Source of the DNA: Anoplolepis gracilipes
Lineage: Eukaryota; Arthropoda; Insecta; Hymenoptera; Formicidae
DNA: 64,000 nt
Reading direction: 5' to 3'
Assembly: GCF_047496725.1 (NCBI RefSeq)
Contig: NC_132972.1
Span: forward strand, 407,501 to 471,500
Shown here: piece by piece, positions 48,497-61,026 of the stretch
How positions within the stretch are numbered: the stretch's first letter is position 1
Layout: the number at the start of each line of letters is the position of its first letter
Position numbers and translations under genes: made by a program
The notes under the pieces: generated by a model
Databases searched by the model: none
What the model was told of the DNA's origin: nothing
What the model saw: only the letters and a program-made list of their open reading frames with translations

Positions 48497-48729
48497 CTTA
48501 AAATCCCAGCCTTGACGAGAATCTGGTTGAGAAGATCGCACGGTGGGACCTGGCCGGTTATCATGGCTTCTCGTATAGCGACTCCGTCCGGCCCCTCAAG
48601 GGGGATCGGTACACCGTTTATCAGCAGGACTTCCTCCTCTCTCACGCAGGACTTTTTCTCGCAGTCCACAACCTTGACACCAGGCCCAAGTATAGACTCC
48701 ACCGTGGATTGAATCTCGTGGTCATCCAT
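48497..48729 (-). CDS. Minus-strand gene, exon 1 of the visible part
   Basis: The frame encodes 77 residues plus two bases (AG) and ends at donor AAG|GTAGCA in phase 2, matching the next exon exactly (AG+G gives Arg78). It reads MDDHEIQSTVESILGPGVKV, then a Cys pair (DCEKKSC), then VPIPLEGPDGVAIREAMI and a Leu-rich end. The start chosen is the first ATG (48729). A good acceptor (ttacgttcttag) two bases before it suggests a 5' UTR exon further up. The frame is open ten codons more (STRKITFLG) without an ATG, so the true N-terminus may be longer. The product is not recognised; the folded-domain look of this part contrasts with the low-complexity next exon. Confidence 0.7.
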
Positions 48730-48731
48730 TC

Positions 48732-49874
48732 CTAAGAACGTAATCTTTCTCGTACTCACTATTTTTTTTTTTTATCATTATTGACACCTCGTGCGAATTT
48801 GATAATAATATTTAATTTTATTTTATTACTTTATATACGAATTTTTTAGAGTTCGATATTAGAGTTTGTGTAAATTTTTTATAATCCTGATTTTAAAGAA
48901 TATTTTGTCTTCAATTTGAGATGTTTAGAAAATTTTAGAGTTAAAAAAAAAATATATATATATATATATACAAAATTTAATTATATATAATTTATTTAAT
49001 TTATAAAATTTGCACTTAATTATGTAAAAAATTATTCGTATATATATGATAATGATGATAACACCCCTCACATAATTATTATTGTTCTGTCAGCGATTTG
49101 AGAAGTCACAATCGTGCGAACACCTGCACACATACCTGTTGTCACCTGAACTAACCTGGCTTAACAAAAGCTGCCTGAGATCGGTGGTGCAATACACCTG
49201 TATTAACTCTATGGAACAAAATTCTTCTAAAATGTTGCACAGATAATATAATAAAATAAAATTTCTCTCAAGTCCAATAATTCGTGTATTATATTTGCTT
49301 TCGTGTAGTAAAATGATTTTGTAGCCAATGGTGTAAAAATTTTAAAGCATAGAATTATTTCTATGTTTGTACATTATGTAACGCGAATAGATAAAATAAA
49401 ATATTTAATTTCGTAAAGAGATTAATTTTTTATTACCTAACCGTTAAATGAAACGTTAATCATCGTACATAAGCTCTGTCACGAGTTACATTTTTTTATA
49501 ACTTTAATATTTATTTAATTAGTCATAATACAAGTAATATACAAGGTCTCTCACATCCCAATAACGTTCAATACTTTCACTTTTTTTCTTATTACATACA
49601 GGTGCGCGAATAAACATCTGCTATGCGAGCAATTCTCTCTCGTGTGATCGATAATCAGCTAACGAGCATGGTACAACATAAATCAAGAACTTTGCCGGCA
49701 ACGTAGGTCATGAACAAAGTGGAGAACGCCGGTGGTCGATGATGCGAGAAATGCATTATTCCAATGCACGGCATACGGTGCCGCTCTGTATGCATAGATA
49801 AATGCACCGTCGTATAATTCACATCTTCAGGAAAACGATGATCGGACGAGACGAAAGACGAGTGTGCAGAGAGC
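48732..49874. other. Noncoding DNA upstream of the 48-kb gene
   Basis: AT-rich to 49590, then GC-richer. Nothing coding is supported. Either the promoter or an upstream intron of the minus-strand gene is expected here. Confidence 0.4.
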
Positions 49875-49992
49875 TATAAATGCGTTTCTGTTTTCATTCT
49901 TAAGTACATTCTTTAAACGAGCAGGCTGACTAGAAAAGCAGAGATAAAGGGGAAGGTTCTCTGAGAGTTCCAAGATGTACGAGAGCAGCAAT
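49875..49992 (+). promoter_or_regulatory. TATA-box and possible short first exon
   Basis: TATAAAT at 49875-49881 is followed about 95 bases later by AAGATGTAC, opening MYESSN before a possible donor AAT|GTAAAT (49993) in phase 0. If used, it would join the signal-peptide exon at 50940 in phase through a 0.95-kb intron. The acidic start is unusual for a signal peptide, so this partner is no better than the ATG|GT exon at 34668. Confidence 0.3.
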
Positions 49993-50255
49993 GTAAATTG
50001 TGACGACGGTTTCGCGATAGATGAGTAAATGTTTGCAATGCAGCGCCAAACGAGCGTCTGCCGACGAGAAATTCTTCACGCTAAAGTGAAATGCGTAAAC
50101 CAAGATATATAGAGATGACCAAGCCTTGCTGTAACAACCGAGAACTGAATCATAAGAAAATCCTTAGCTGATAGTATAAAACTTGATCTAAGTGCCAGTG
50201 TTAATAAAAATTTGATTAATAATGTGAGAAATAATAATTGTTATAGACGCGGAAT

Positions 50256-50259
<4 letters not shown>

Positions 50260-50292
<33 letters not shown>
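50260..50292 (+). repeat. (TA)n microsatellite
   Basis: TA dinucleotide run. Confidence 0.9.
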
Positions 50293-50293
<1 letters not shown>

Positions 50294-50939
50294 TAACAAT
50301 AAGTATTACTATTTTATTATTTTTTTTATAGTATTTTTTGATCGCACGAAAATCATTTCACAGATAATATTTGTTGTTCTTTTATTACTAATAAAATTTT
50401 TATTGAAACATTAAAGAATGTTTTATACCTAACCAGAAAACTTTCTTACGTGCCATTCTATACAAGGGTTTTAAATTTAATATTTATGTCATATATTCGA
50501 GGTTAAAAGCAAAGGATCATACTTTAAAAAAGGATCATAGTTTAAAAAAAGTATATTCGCAGAATTATTTCCTACTAACAGGAGATTTTAGAATTCCACA
50601 TTTAGCTACAAGTATATTATACAGAATCTAAAGTGCAGCATACTTAACATATAAAAAGAGTAAATATTAAATTGTGCCTAAATTGATATTAAAACAATAT
50701 GATAATGCAGTATGTTTTAATATCAAGTCATCATTAAACAGCATCTAAAAAGCTTCATATAGTAATATCATATTTTTGTTTGCCTTGATTTCTCCCTAAC
50801 TATTTAGTGTTCCTTCAAATTTTAAAATAATTTCAAAGAACCGAATAGTTTGATCGACCCAAATAGAAATATTTATATGTTTATAAAATAAGATGGAGAC
50901 AAAAATAAGCTAGAGCAATATGTCTAAAATAAATTACAG

Positions 50940-51026
50940 ATAGCATTATTCTTAACAATAGCTATTTGTGCCATCGCATCAACAAAATGTGAGGGACAAT
51001 ATGGTAACTATGGTCGAGGATTGTAA
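50940..51026 (+). CDS. Signal-peptide exon of a small secreted protein
   Basis: After acceptor aaataaattacag a frame reads IALFLTIAICAIASTKCEG, a very good signal-peptide core with likely cleavage after CEG or STKC, followed by QYGNYGRGL and TAA. There is no in-frame ATG, so the initiator must come from an upstream exon (34668 or 49975 are candidates). The Gly/Tyr end recalls small insect cuticle or glycine-rich secreted peptides. An alternative model uses a 58-nt intron: donor TATG|GTAACT at 51004 and the strong acceptor cacattctccacag. Splicing would continue in frame (NLKNFEGYLRRSYG..) to TAA at 51217-51219, giving a protein of about 80 residues. Both are open; cDNA would decide. Confidence 0.45.
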   Translation: MALFLTIAICAIASTKCEGQYGNYGRGL

Positions 51027-54000
51027 AGCACTTCATCACTCCACATTCTCCACAGGGAATCTAAAGAACTTTGAAGGCTATTTGCGAAGAAGTTATGGAG
51101 TCTCTGCATCCTTCAAATGTCTGCACGCATCTGCGTCAACATATGTAGATGTGGATACAACGACTTTAAATCAAGGATACAGCCTATTTACGTTTGAGAG
51201 TGCCATCAATTACTATTAAACATATTATCTAAAACAGAATACTATCTGTGTTTTCTCTCAATATCTATTTTAAATATCATCTTAATGAATATATTTGTTA
51301 TCGTTACACCAGCAAAGTTACATCAAAGAAATGTGCGAACTAAAATAATCTATGAATAAGCTGTTGGAAATAGAGTTTGCAAATTATCAGTAGTATCTAT
51401 AGGACTGAAAAATCCATTAGAGTGATATCAATTTTTTTTATAAGTCGTTGTACTTTTGATGTAGATAATAATACTTGGATAAAAATCTAATTTCATATTT
51501 TCTTTGTTCTAAATATATTATATATATATATATAATAATGTAAAAGATAATCCAGCATATTTTGTTTGCGTACAAAAGTATTCCAATTAATTAAATATTT
51601 TTAGAAAATACTTAAATAATATTTTAATTTAATTTCTATTTACATTTAAGCAATATTCTATTCTCTTCATCATACTTGAAATAAAATTGTAAATAATATT
51701 TTTTTCTCACAGATTAAAACAAGAGTCATTCATATCACACTTTGAATAGCGTAGCTTCATTTTTGCGGCTCGTTAAAGGGATACTATGAGCTCAATTAGT
51801 GAAATAATTGAATCTCGGTCCGTGAAAAAGCGAAACAAACTTATTGCCTAAAGGTGTGCATTGCTCGCATACCGGACGTCGTCTCAATTGCTATGTAAAG
51901 GCGCGACGATGCCTTTATTTTTAGCTCTAACAAGACTACTCGCACAGCCCAAGAAAAATATATCAAGACGACGGAGTGGACGCTACTGCGAACAAAGCAC
52001 GTTTACCCGTGGGGAGAGATGACTAATTAATTGCTGGTGTCGCTACCAATTAAGGGCGAGCATCATGATAACGCGTTCGTCATGGAGAGCTGCGGATAGT
52101 AAGTCCACCGACAATCCGTTAAGTAAATTCACTCTGCTAACACATCATGATTTTTCCTGGAGACAGAGTCCATAGACGGAGTAATTAACAAGACGATCCT
52201 CTTTGCTTTGACTCATGTAAAATTAAACTTGCGCCAATAAATGATAATTGCAAACCGGTTTTAATCTTCTCGCGCTTTTATGTAGATCTGTTTATTCGCC
52301 AATTTACAGAAACTTGAGAGATTTAAGTAAAATTCCGACGACATATATACTAATTAACCGAGCAAAAGATTCAATTAAAACGCGATCAAGTGTCACGTTT
52401 TGCGTGCGATCAAACGGCACTAATTTACGTGCATAAGTATAAAGCAATTAATTAACTTCTAACGTACTAATTAAGGCACAAAAATGTCGTCGACGGTATG
52501 TCGTCAGACAGAATCGTCATTTGAAGGATTTAATCGTGATCACTTGGCTGACTTTTATCACGTAAACACGTTACGAGTTAAACGAGCTCGTGCACAGTCC
52601 TACGAGAGATCTCGTGTGATAACGAACGTGTAAGCAAGGATTGTGTGTAAATCGCAACTGGCAAGCGTTATTACGAAACTTGCGTAAAACACGCGAGATG
52701 CTTTTCGCGAGAAATCTGCCAACAATAGCTATTATATTAGGGGCAATGTAACGTAGACTTCATGGTCAATGTTAATATCGCGTATAAATATACTATTTAT
52801 TCTTGTTTATTTATACATATATGTATATAAATTAACCAAGTATATTATAGATATTTATATGCATGTATAACATGCAATAAACTTATACATTTTAACTCAA
52901 ATTTATTAAAAAAATTATTATAAAAATCTCTAAATAAAATAATTTAGCTCATAAATGTTATAGAAATATTTTTGTGCATTTAATTTAATAAATGTAGAAC
53001 AAGACTTCACATTACGCGAACATGTCTACTTGTCATTTTATTGTCATGAAATTGAACATCAAAAATTTTTATCATATAAACGTGTAAATGTTTTTCGTTA
53101 CTAAACTTCTGTTACAAGTAATTCGTTATTACGTATTAAAAATAACTTATATTTATTATGCGTTTGTTCGTAATAAATATCATTATCATTATGTAAAATA
53201 TAATACGTATTATGTTAATCGTTGAGTTACATAATATGTCCAAAAATTATCAATCTAGAAAGATGTACTCTTTCGTTAGGAATTGATTTATGCAAACTAA
53301 TTATTTGAATCTTTTATTTTGGAACAACTGTTTATTCATTCAGTGACGTATCTATTTGATAAAATTAAGATCGCTTAATAAATGACAAAATAAAAGAAAG
53401 AATACGAAAAAGTCATAATTCTAAATACTATAAATACAGAGTAATGTTTATTTATACTCTACAATCTGTATAATATATGCACAAGTTTACACATAATGTG
53501 TAATCGCTGAACTTTTAATTTCAAGGAACAAGAAAATGAAATAAAATAAAAATTAAAAATAAAATTAAAAATAATAAAAATTGATTGCCGTATTATTGTA
53601 CAGACTGTTTTAAATTAATAATATCGGCATATGTTACAACATATTACAATTCGCATAATATCATATTTTCATTTATCAATTGTTTTCATCATATCGTTTA
53701 CGGGCATTATGTAGAATGTTACGTAGTCTGTGTACTATTTCACTAATCGAATAGATGACAATAACATCTATCTGTTACGTGTATTTAGAATTGCATAATT
53801 TGAAAACGTACTTCTCTTTAATCCATGTCATAACGTATAAGCCTACCCGCCTGTTTGTTCCATGGATTAACGTATATTACTGTATGTAGCTGTACACGTT
53901 GATTACATTTATATACGAATATCAGTCGTGTTGTTTGTGCACTATGTTTGCCCTTTTGACACTCGACTCGTGTTTCTCTTAACGATGTACAGAATCACTA

Positions 54001-57000
54001 GTAAATCCGCTGGAACCAATATACATATATGTATAATAAATCTAGCAAAATTAATCTTAGCCTAAATATATGTTTCAAAGTTCATTTATTATAGCAAGTT
54101 TAAAGAATTTTAAATTTGCTAAATATAGACAGTGTGTGTATTAAAAATTAAATTAAGTATTTGTCGTATCCAACATATTGCCAATGATTCGCTTCTCCGT
54201 TCTTTTGCAATCCATCGCGACAATCAAGCGTGAAGCTGAGAAGAATACGAAGAGATAGATTTGCATTGCAGAGTAAAATTAGCTGGGTAAAAAGCGCCTA
54301 CGAAGAAAATTTGCAATGTTAACGAGGCTGATCATCACATTTCTGACGGAGAAGCCTCTACCTCTCGTTTGCATATTAATTCAATTGAGCTTAAAATCCA
54401 AAATTATAAAATTGATCTATATTCGACTTTTGTATTGCATGCTTCAGTTTTCTTCGTTAATTCTCTGATATTATCAATGCATTCATATTGATATTTGAAA
54501 CTTGTTTATTCTATATCTTATATGAATGTCTTAGCATTATAAGCACGTATTGATTTCTTTCATGTATACATGTATACCGTATATAAAGCTAGGGTAAGTC
54601 AAAATTCAATTATTTCAGAAACCGTAAACTATATTTTAATCTGTTTGAAACTCGTTTAAATTAGAAAACCTAGGTGCGAGAATAGTGATATTAAGTAAAG
54701 TTTATAGAATGACTATTTGCTTTTGAAATTGCGAAACGATGAATTACCTACAACTAACTCGCGCTTGTAAGCAAAGTTTCCTGGAAAATGCATTAATCTT
54801 GTTCGGTATGTTGCTAGCACAGCCCAATAAAGTTGATTGCAGAAAAGGGAAAATGTGACAATTACAAATCAAAATATCATACATGTAATATATAGGTAGA
54901 TACATGAAATATATTTATTATGATATGTATCTTTAAGTGAAATTATATTTGTTAATAACGTAACATTTTGCTCGCATTAATTAACAATAGAGATTGAAAA
55001 AAAAAATTAATTACGCATAAATATTTTGCATATTATATTAATGATATTTTTGCATATACATAAGTACACGATCAAATATATCCAATAAATCAAATAAAAA
55101 CAAGATTTATTTATTTACATAATATTTACATACAAAATGTTGTTTCATTATAAGCATATATTTAATTGTTAAGAAAATACATCAAGATAAATAATTTTAA
55201 ATATGTTAAGTAATTGGTGTCAAAAATAAATAATCAAAATTGTCAGAACAACGCATTTAAGCAACCATCTTACGGGATGTAATGTATTTGAAGCAGTTAA
55301 GATAATCATGAATAATATCAAGAAGGGGTCCTTGCATGTATGTATCTGTGACGAGCCTCTGAAGACTAAATGGAAATATAAACGGAAATGTTTTGATTCA
55401 GAAAGTGCTGACACAGCAAAAATCGTTGAAATTAAAAATGAAAGTTTCCCGCAAAATATTAAATGTTAAATGAATTTTGTGTGACCTGCGTTTTATTTTA
55501 TAAAATACAGATCTTTTAAATTATCAATATTTTTCCTTTTCTCTCTTTTTTTCCTTCTTCCTTCCATTCTCTCAAAAATAATATTTTATGATATTATATA
55601 CACCGTCTCCTTTTTTATATTATAAATTATTATTATTATTATGTATTACATTAAAAAATATATTTTTCGTAGGAATATATAGGTATACATTCCATTCACA
55701 TATAAGAATTATGTATAAGAGATAGAGATATATTATACTGAAATATAAAAACATGTTTTTGTACACATTGTTATTTTTGTTTGTCATGTACGGTTTGTTT
55801 TTGTCAATATTTCTACGTACGAGTCCTCGACAAATGGAAAAAAAGTTTCTTAAACAAGAATATGTATTTTTTTTTTTTTTTTGTATATGTTAGTATTCTT
55901 TCTCTTCAGTAAGCGTAAACGCGTCATTACTGCCAGTTAGTACGCGCGTGCAAGTGTATGGCGTAAACAAGTAGAGCAAATACAAACAGTACCTACGTGA
56001 TCACAATATAAGCTTAATCAACATTTGTCATTGTATACTATACTTCACTGTTTTTACAAAATGACTGCTGCATTCACTAGTAAAAATATCAGCATACATA
56101 TACTTGCATATTGTATAAAGTATAAATGCTTGAATAATTTCTGGCAATCATTTATCTCAATTAATTAAGCTAATAATAATGATATTTGAGTCAATAATAA
56201 TAATAATATAAGCAAAAAACATTTTTAATTGTTATATGATATGCTTTAGAATATGAAACGCACACTTTGTCAGAATATATAAAGGTATTCTTAGAATGAT
56301 AAATTACGTCATACTAACATAAGATAAGAAGCGCAGATTGTATTATATAATAATTACAAAATATATATAATCAAGATATATTATAAGATTTATAAACAGA
56401 TCCCTTTCGGTGTCGCATTACATATCACAATATTTGTTATAAGATGTATTTTCTATTATGCATTACAATTCTCTCACATAATTTTCTTGTGCATCGAAAT
56501 ATAATAATTCGAAATGTTACTAATAGCAGTTTTTTTTTTTTAAGTGTGACTAAAAATAAAATAAAACTTTCTATATAAATAATAAGCAGAATTTTAATAA
56601 AAAATTATTTTCAAACAGTATTGTAGTAATGTAATATACTTCCAGATACTCTATATATTTCTCCCCCACATATACAACCTGCTCGTATTGACGTAATTTT
56701 TTACCCGTGAACATCTAAATCGATACTCTCCCCATTATATCGGTACACAAGAATACCAATTCATATGTAAGCGCCATTCTACCATGTGCACACCCCCAAA
56801 AATCTCCCCTTAAAGTAATACTAACATACGATGATAAAGGTACTATTATTCGTAACAACAGAGCGACATAAGCTCACAATAGACGTATAAATGAATCGAG
56901 AGAGAGAGAGAGAGAGAGAATAAATTATACAAAAATATATAAGAGTAGAAGGAGAGAATGTCTGTTATCGAGTATGACATGTGTGAAAAAACTTTTATCT

Positions 57001-57060
57001 CATCAAAGGCCAACTTTTAATTTGCAATTATGCAATCTCTTTTGTGCAATTTTCTTATAT
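51027..57060. other. Noncoding DNA
   Basis: 51720-52740 is a 1-kb GC-richer block with no splice-bordered frame, possibly conserved noncoding DNA. The remainder, including 52750-57060, is AT-rich with short poly(T) tracts (near 55866-55882) and a GA run near 56899-56920. Chance open frames only. Confidence 0.45.
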
Positions 57061-57203
57061 TTTCTCTCTCTTCTTTCTTCTTTTATTTTTATTCTAACTT
57101 TTCATTCTGACAATATATTTTATATTACATTAAATCAATTACATATTTATTGTCAGAATGAGAAGTTAGAATAAAATAATAAAGTGGAAAAAAGAAAGAG
57201 AGA
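57061..57203. repeat. Foldback repeat with 55-60 bp arms
   Basis: 57061-57117 (TTCTCTCTCTTCTTTC.., ATTCTAACTT, CATTCTGACAATA) is the near-exact reverse complement of 57144-57203 (TATTGTCAGAATG, AAGTTAGAATAAA, AAAAGAAAGAGAGAAA). The loop is about 26 bases. No coding capacity; MITE-like. Confidence 0.85.
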
Positions 57204-58381
57204 AAAGAAAGGAAGAGAAAGAAACAATGTGAAAGTTGTGTTTTGAACGAAACCACAATATGCAGTAAATTCAAACTTTTAATGCAGAATGAAGAGCGTA
57301 AATAAAATTACGTAAACAGTTAAAATTATACAACACTTTAGTTTCAATAACCGTGCATTATTTGTTTTGTGTCTATAGTACAGAACAATTATAAAGGTTA
57401 ATTAATTAATTAATTAGTGGTTTAAAATAAATTACTATATCCATACGCTCCACTAACTTTTCCAGCACTCCTCTACTACAATACACACAATCCCTCGATA
57501 TTGCTGTTTTTGCTTATCAATTAAACTACCAAAATAAAAGATATATAATGTGCAATCGGCCAAATTGTCGCGATAAGTAATCGCGAGAGTACCGTAATTA
57601 CGACAATTTACAACGACGATAATCATCAAACCGCGGGAACAATACGTTTCCTACGGAACGCTCGCAATATTCTCCGTTATCGTCGTTTCTACGCCATTGG
57701 TTGCTCGATTTAATAGAGATTTCAGTGTACAACGTTAAACCAGCCAAATTACCGTGATAAATTATCGAAATCGAGAATCATAATTATCGCTTCTGCGATA
57801 AGGAGAAATCATCGGAAGCAAAGCGAAATGCTTAGAGAGAAATCTCGCAAATACCTATAAAATATCTCACCGTTTCTACGCTGCTGACTAAAGCTGATTG
57901 ATATAGGGGACGTAGGGGTTGCACGGATGCGCACGAGTCCCTACAAGAAATACCCAGTACCAAATACAGCCTGTGCGCATTTGGCGAGTCTACTTTCAAC
58001 GCAATCAATAATCGACGCTGCTTTTTGCACGCGCTAAAGTCGTCGTCTTTGAGATACGATGATGCGATAGACGGCAAACAAATTGCTTTTTTTTGTAATT
58101 ATTTAAATAAAAATGAACAGGTTGTTTTTAAATACCAGAATATATTATAGGTATACGTATGTATGTATATAATTTTTATTTCAAAAAATAAATCACACAA
58201 TATTTTAATATTAATAAATCTTTAAGTATCCGCTTCTCTTTCATTCTTTTTCTTTCTTTCTAATATAGTATTTTATTCTCTTGTTGTTATCATGAATTAA
58301 TTACACGCGACGGTCAACATTTTAAAGTGGGTTCAATTACACATGCGTTTGTACTCAAGAAATCTTTTCACGACATCGATC
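57204..58381. other. GC-richer noncoding DNA with a diverged duplication
   Basis: Contains the tandem-like pair at 57555-57910. A minus-strand frame (58077-57832) reaches a possible donor ACG|GTGAGA at 57861 but lacks a credible acceptor; it overlaps the duplicated sequence. Confidence 0.35.
57555..57910 (+). repeat. Diverged tandem units of about 180 bp
   Basis: Two copies share, in order, GCCAAATT, CG(C/T)GATAA, TAATCG/TTATCG, AATTA, CTCGCAA and CGTTTCTACGC. The copies are GC-richer than the flanks and clearly diverged. Confidence 0.5.
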
Positions 58382-59333
58382 CCGGTAAACACTAGTTATT
58401 CCTAAAATATTCCATTCGTATTCCAAAATTCTGTATATCCTGGAATAGTAGAGAAATGTTCATAGAACGTTCAAATAATTTTGAAATATTCAGAATATTC
58501 TATAAACATTACCTGCATGTTTAATAAGGAACATTCAGTGTGAATTTTGATATATGTATATGTCGTAGCCCCAGATCACAAAATCCGTCTTTCTATAAAG
58601 TGCCTAGACGTTTAATAAAGTGCGGCGATATTCTTAAATCGTAGTTAAATTTGAAGTATTTTACAATCTGGCTAAGAATTTTAGTCTTTTTATAAAATGC
58701 TAACATGTGTGCGATTCGCCACATTATCAAATACAATGATTTTATATATCGTTTTCGATTCTGACTGGTTCATTTCAGTCCTTTTATGAACTGTTTATAA
58801 GATAGCTACTTATTTATAAAAAAAGTGATAGGTTTCGTGTAATTTGCTAAATAAGAAAATTGTTAAACTTATATAAATATATTTATTAATAATATTATCA
58901 AATTTTATAAAAAGTAAATAAAATCTTTAATAAACACTTTTATTAATAATATTATTAAATTTTATAAAAAGTAAAATGTTTACTTATTTGAACAAGGACC
59001 GGCAGCATGACAACGGCTGTTGCATTTCATTTTTGATTTATAACAAAGACAACGTTTGCATAAACGTCTAGATATTTTATAAAAAGACGAATTTTGTAAT
59101 CTGGCTACGACATATATGTATATGGAATATAAAAAATTAAATAAAAAATAGAATAAAACAGTATACAAAATGATAAAAGATCAAAACATTTTGTGCTTAT
59201 TTGAATATTTTCTGTACATTCTTTAAATATTCCGGAATGTTTGCAAATAATCTTGGGATGTTCATTTTGGATTTTAGAAACATTTTATAAATATTTCAGG
59301 AATATCTAGCTTATCCCCTTACTGGGGATATAA
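58382..59333. mobile_element. Non-autonomous element with long inverted arms (0.95 kb)
   Basis: The outer left arm (from CCGGTAAACACTAG, TTATTCCTAAAATATT) mirrors the right end, which on the minus strand reads CCCAGTAAGGGGATAAGC then ATATTCCTGAAATATT. Further in, ATATGTCGTAGCC..CAGAT(C/T)ACAAAAT and CTAGACGTTTA occur at 58557-58612 and, inverted, at 59068-59118. Arms therefore extend over 200 bp with moderate divergence. A direct repeat of about 55 bp (TTATTAATAATATTAT..) lies in the centre (58873-58975). No transposase frame. Confidence 0.7.
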
Positions 59334-60935
59334 TTATTAATTTTTTTATAAGACTTTCACGATTTATTTTTCGTTGTGATCAAGAACTACTTTTTCATAC
59401 ACACTGATATCACGATCTCGTTTCGATGACTCTGACAGAAGACTAAGAAAGAAATAGAAAGAGAGAGATGCTGTTATTTTTTTTTAAATATATTTTCAAT
59501 CGTGCGCGTGTGAACAAGTCTCATTGAGTCGTCAAAATCTCGAGAGTTATGCTCGCGTTCATGTATCATTGAACCGCATAATGCGTGCGCATCAACTCCA
59601 TTGTATCGCTTCAACGCACCTTGTCCGGCACCGCTTTGCCGCGCAGTAGGTAGGTTCTTCGCATGCGTAAATAAAACAAGATATAAGGAGGTGAAAATCA
59701 TTTTGACGGCTGCCGCTCTCGGTAGAAGGAGCAAAGGACAGCAGGCATTGAGTAACGAGTATTAAATCTGACCTATATTCCGGAATTATGAGCACGTAAT
59801 TACATGTCATTAACCTTTTTTTAAAGTAGCGTGAAAAAAAATTTCACTCTCTCTTTTCTTTATTCTTCTTATATTTTTCTGGCAGTTTCTTCAGATAAAT
59901 AAATGTTTTAAAAGAATCGTAATTTTTCAATAATGCTCAAATAATATTATAATCGTACTTATTTAAAAAAATATCAGATATTTTAACTGCTTATATACAC
60001 ATAAAAAATGGACGTAACTTTTTAAAAACATGTTTTATATATCGTGATGCTACACTTTCTCCTACGGATTTCCGGCCTAACTTGTTCGAAATTGTTGCCA
60101 CTGATTGTGAGATGTTGTCTCTTAACTTACCGAGAGCCTTGGTAATCTCGACAGATCTGAAATTGGACCAAGGTTTATAGAAAGTACAACAGGGGATCAC
60201 GAGATAGGCTTTAGTTTCTTTCACGAGATACGTTAATTCTGCTCTCACGTATTATCATTATCGCTTGCATTTTTCTCGGAATACTTTAGATTGGCACGCC
60301 TTAGTGCATTTTGCGCAAATATAACACAAATCTTCTTACAAGTAAATCTTGTCATAATGTCATGTTTTATTATTAGTGCCACAAAAATTCGATATAAATT
60401 GAGTTAATTCTTGTTAATAGTTATAGTGTAAAAAACATAAATAAATAATTATTGCATTTTGTATTCATGATACTAATCATTTTTTAAGCAAATAGTAAAA
60501 AAAATTTACATAATAAATTTTTAATCAATGAGAAGTACAATATCTACAATTCAACAGTTACTTGACTTTTGGAATTAACATATTTTGATTGTAAATTATT
60601 ATATTCAAACAGGATTTGCCAACTAGCTTGAAAAGCAATTTCCCGCTTTTACTGATTCCGAAAACAATATAATGTAAATTTGATACAACTTTATATATAA
60701 TAACATAGCAATGTCTGCGTCAGAGATTACAGACAGAATAGAATTTGAAATAACACAACGAAACGAACACGAGAGAAGAACACACGAGAGACGCGATGTA
60801 CGCACGTGCCCGAGAGCGATCGGCCAAAATCGGTTCGTTGATTCTGGACAGGAAACGGGCCCGGCTTCACGCTCGCTGCCCAGATGATATCGATGAAAAT
60901 CACAATGGTTTCGCAACAGTGAAACATTTCAATTT

Positions 60936-61026
<91 letters not shown>

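Noticed and set aside
57832..58077. Minus-strand frame ending at a possible GTGAGA donor
   Set aside because: No acceptor (poly-A upstream), no ATG, and it overlaps the diverged duplication at 57555-57910.
59991..60248. Minus-strand frame with a GTAAGT donor at about 60131
   Set aside because: The upstream acceptor is doubtful and the frame does not resemble any protein; a 26-nt micro-exon is possible but unsupported.
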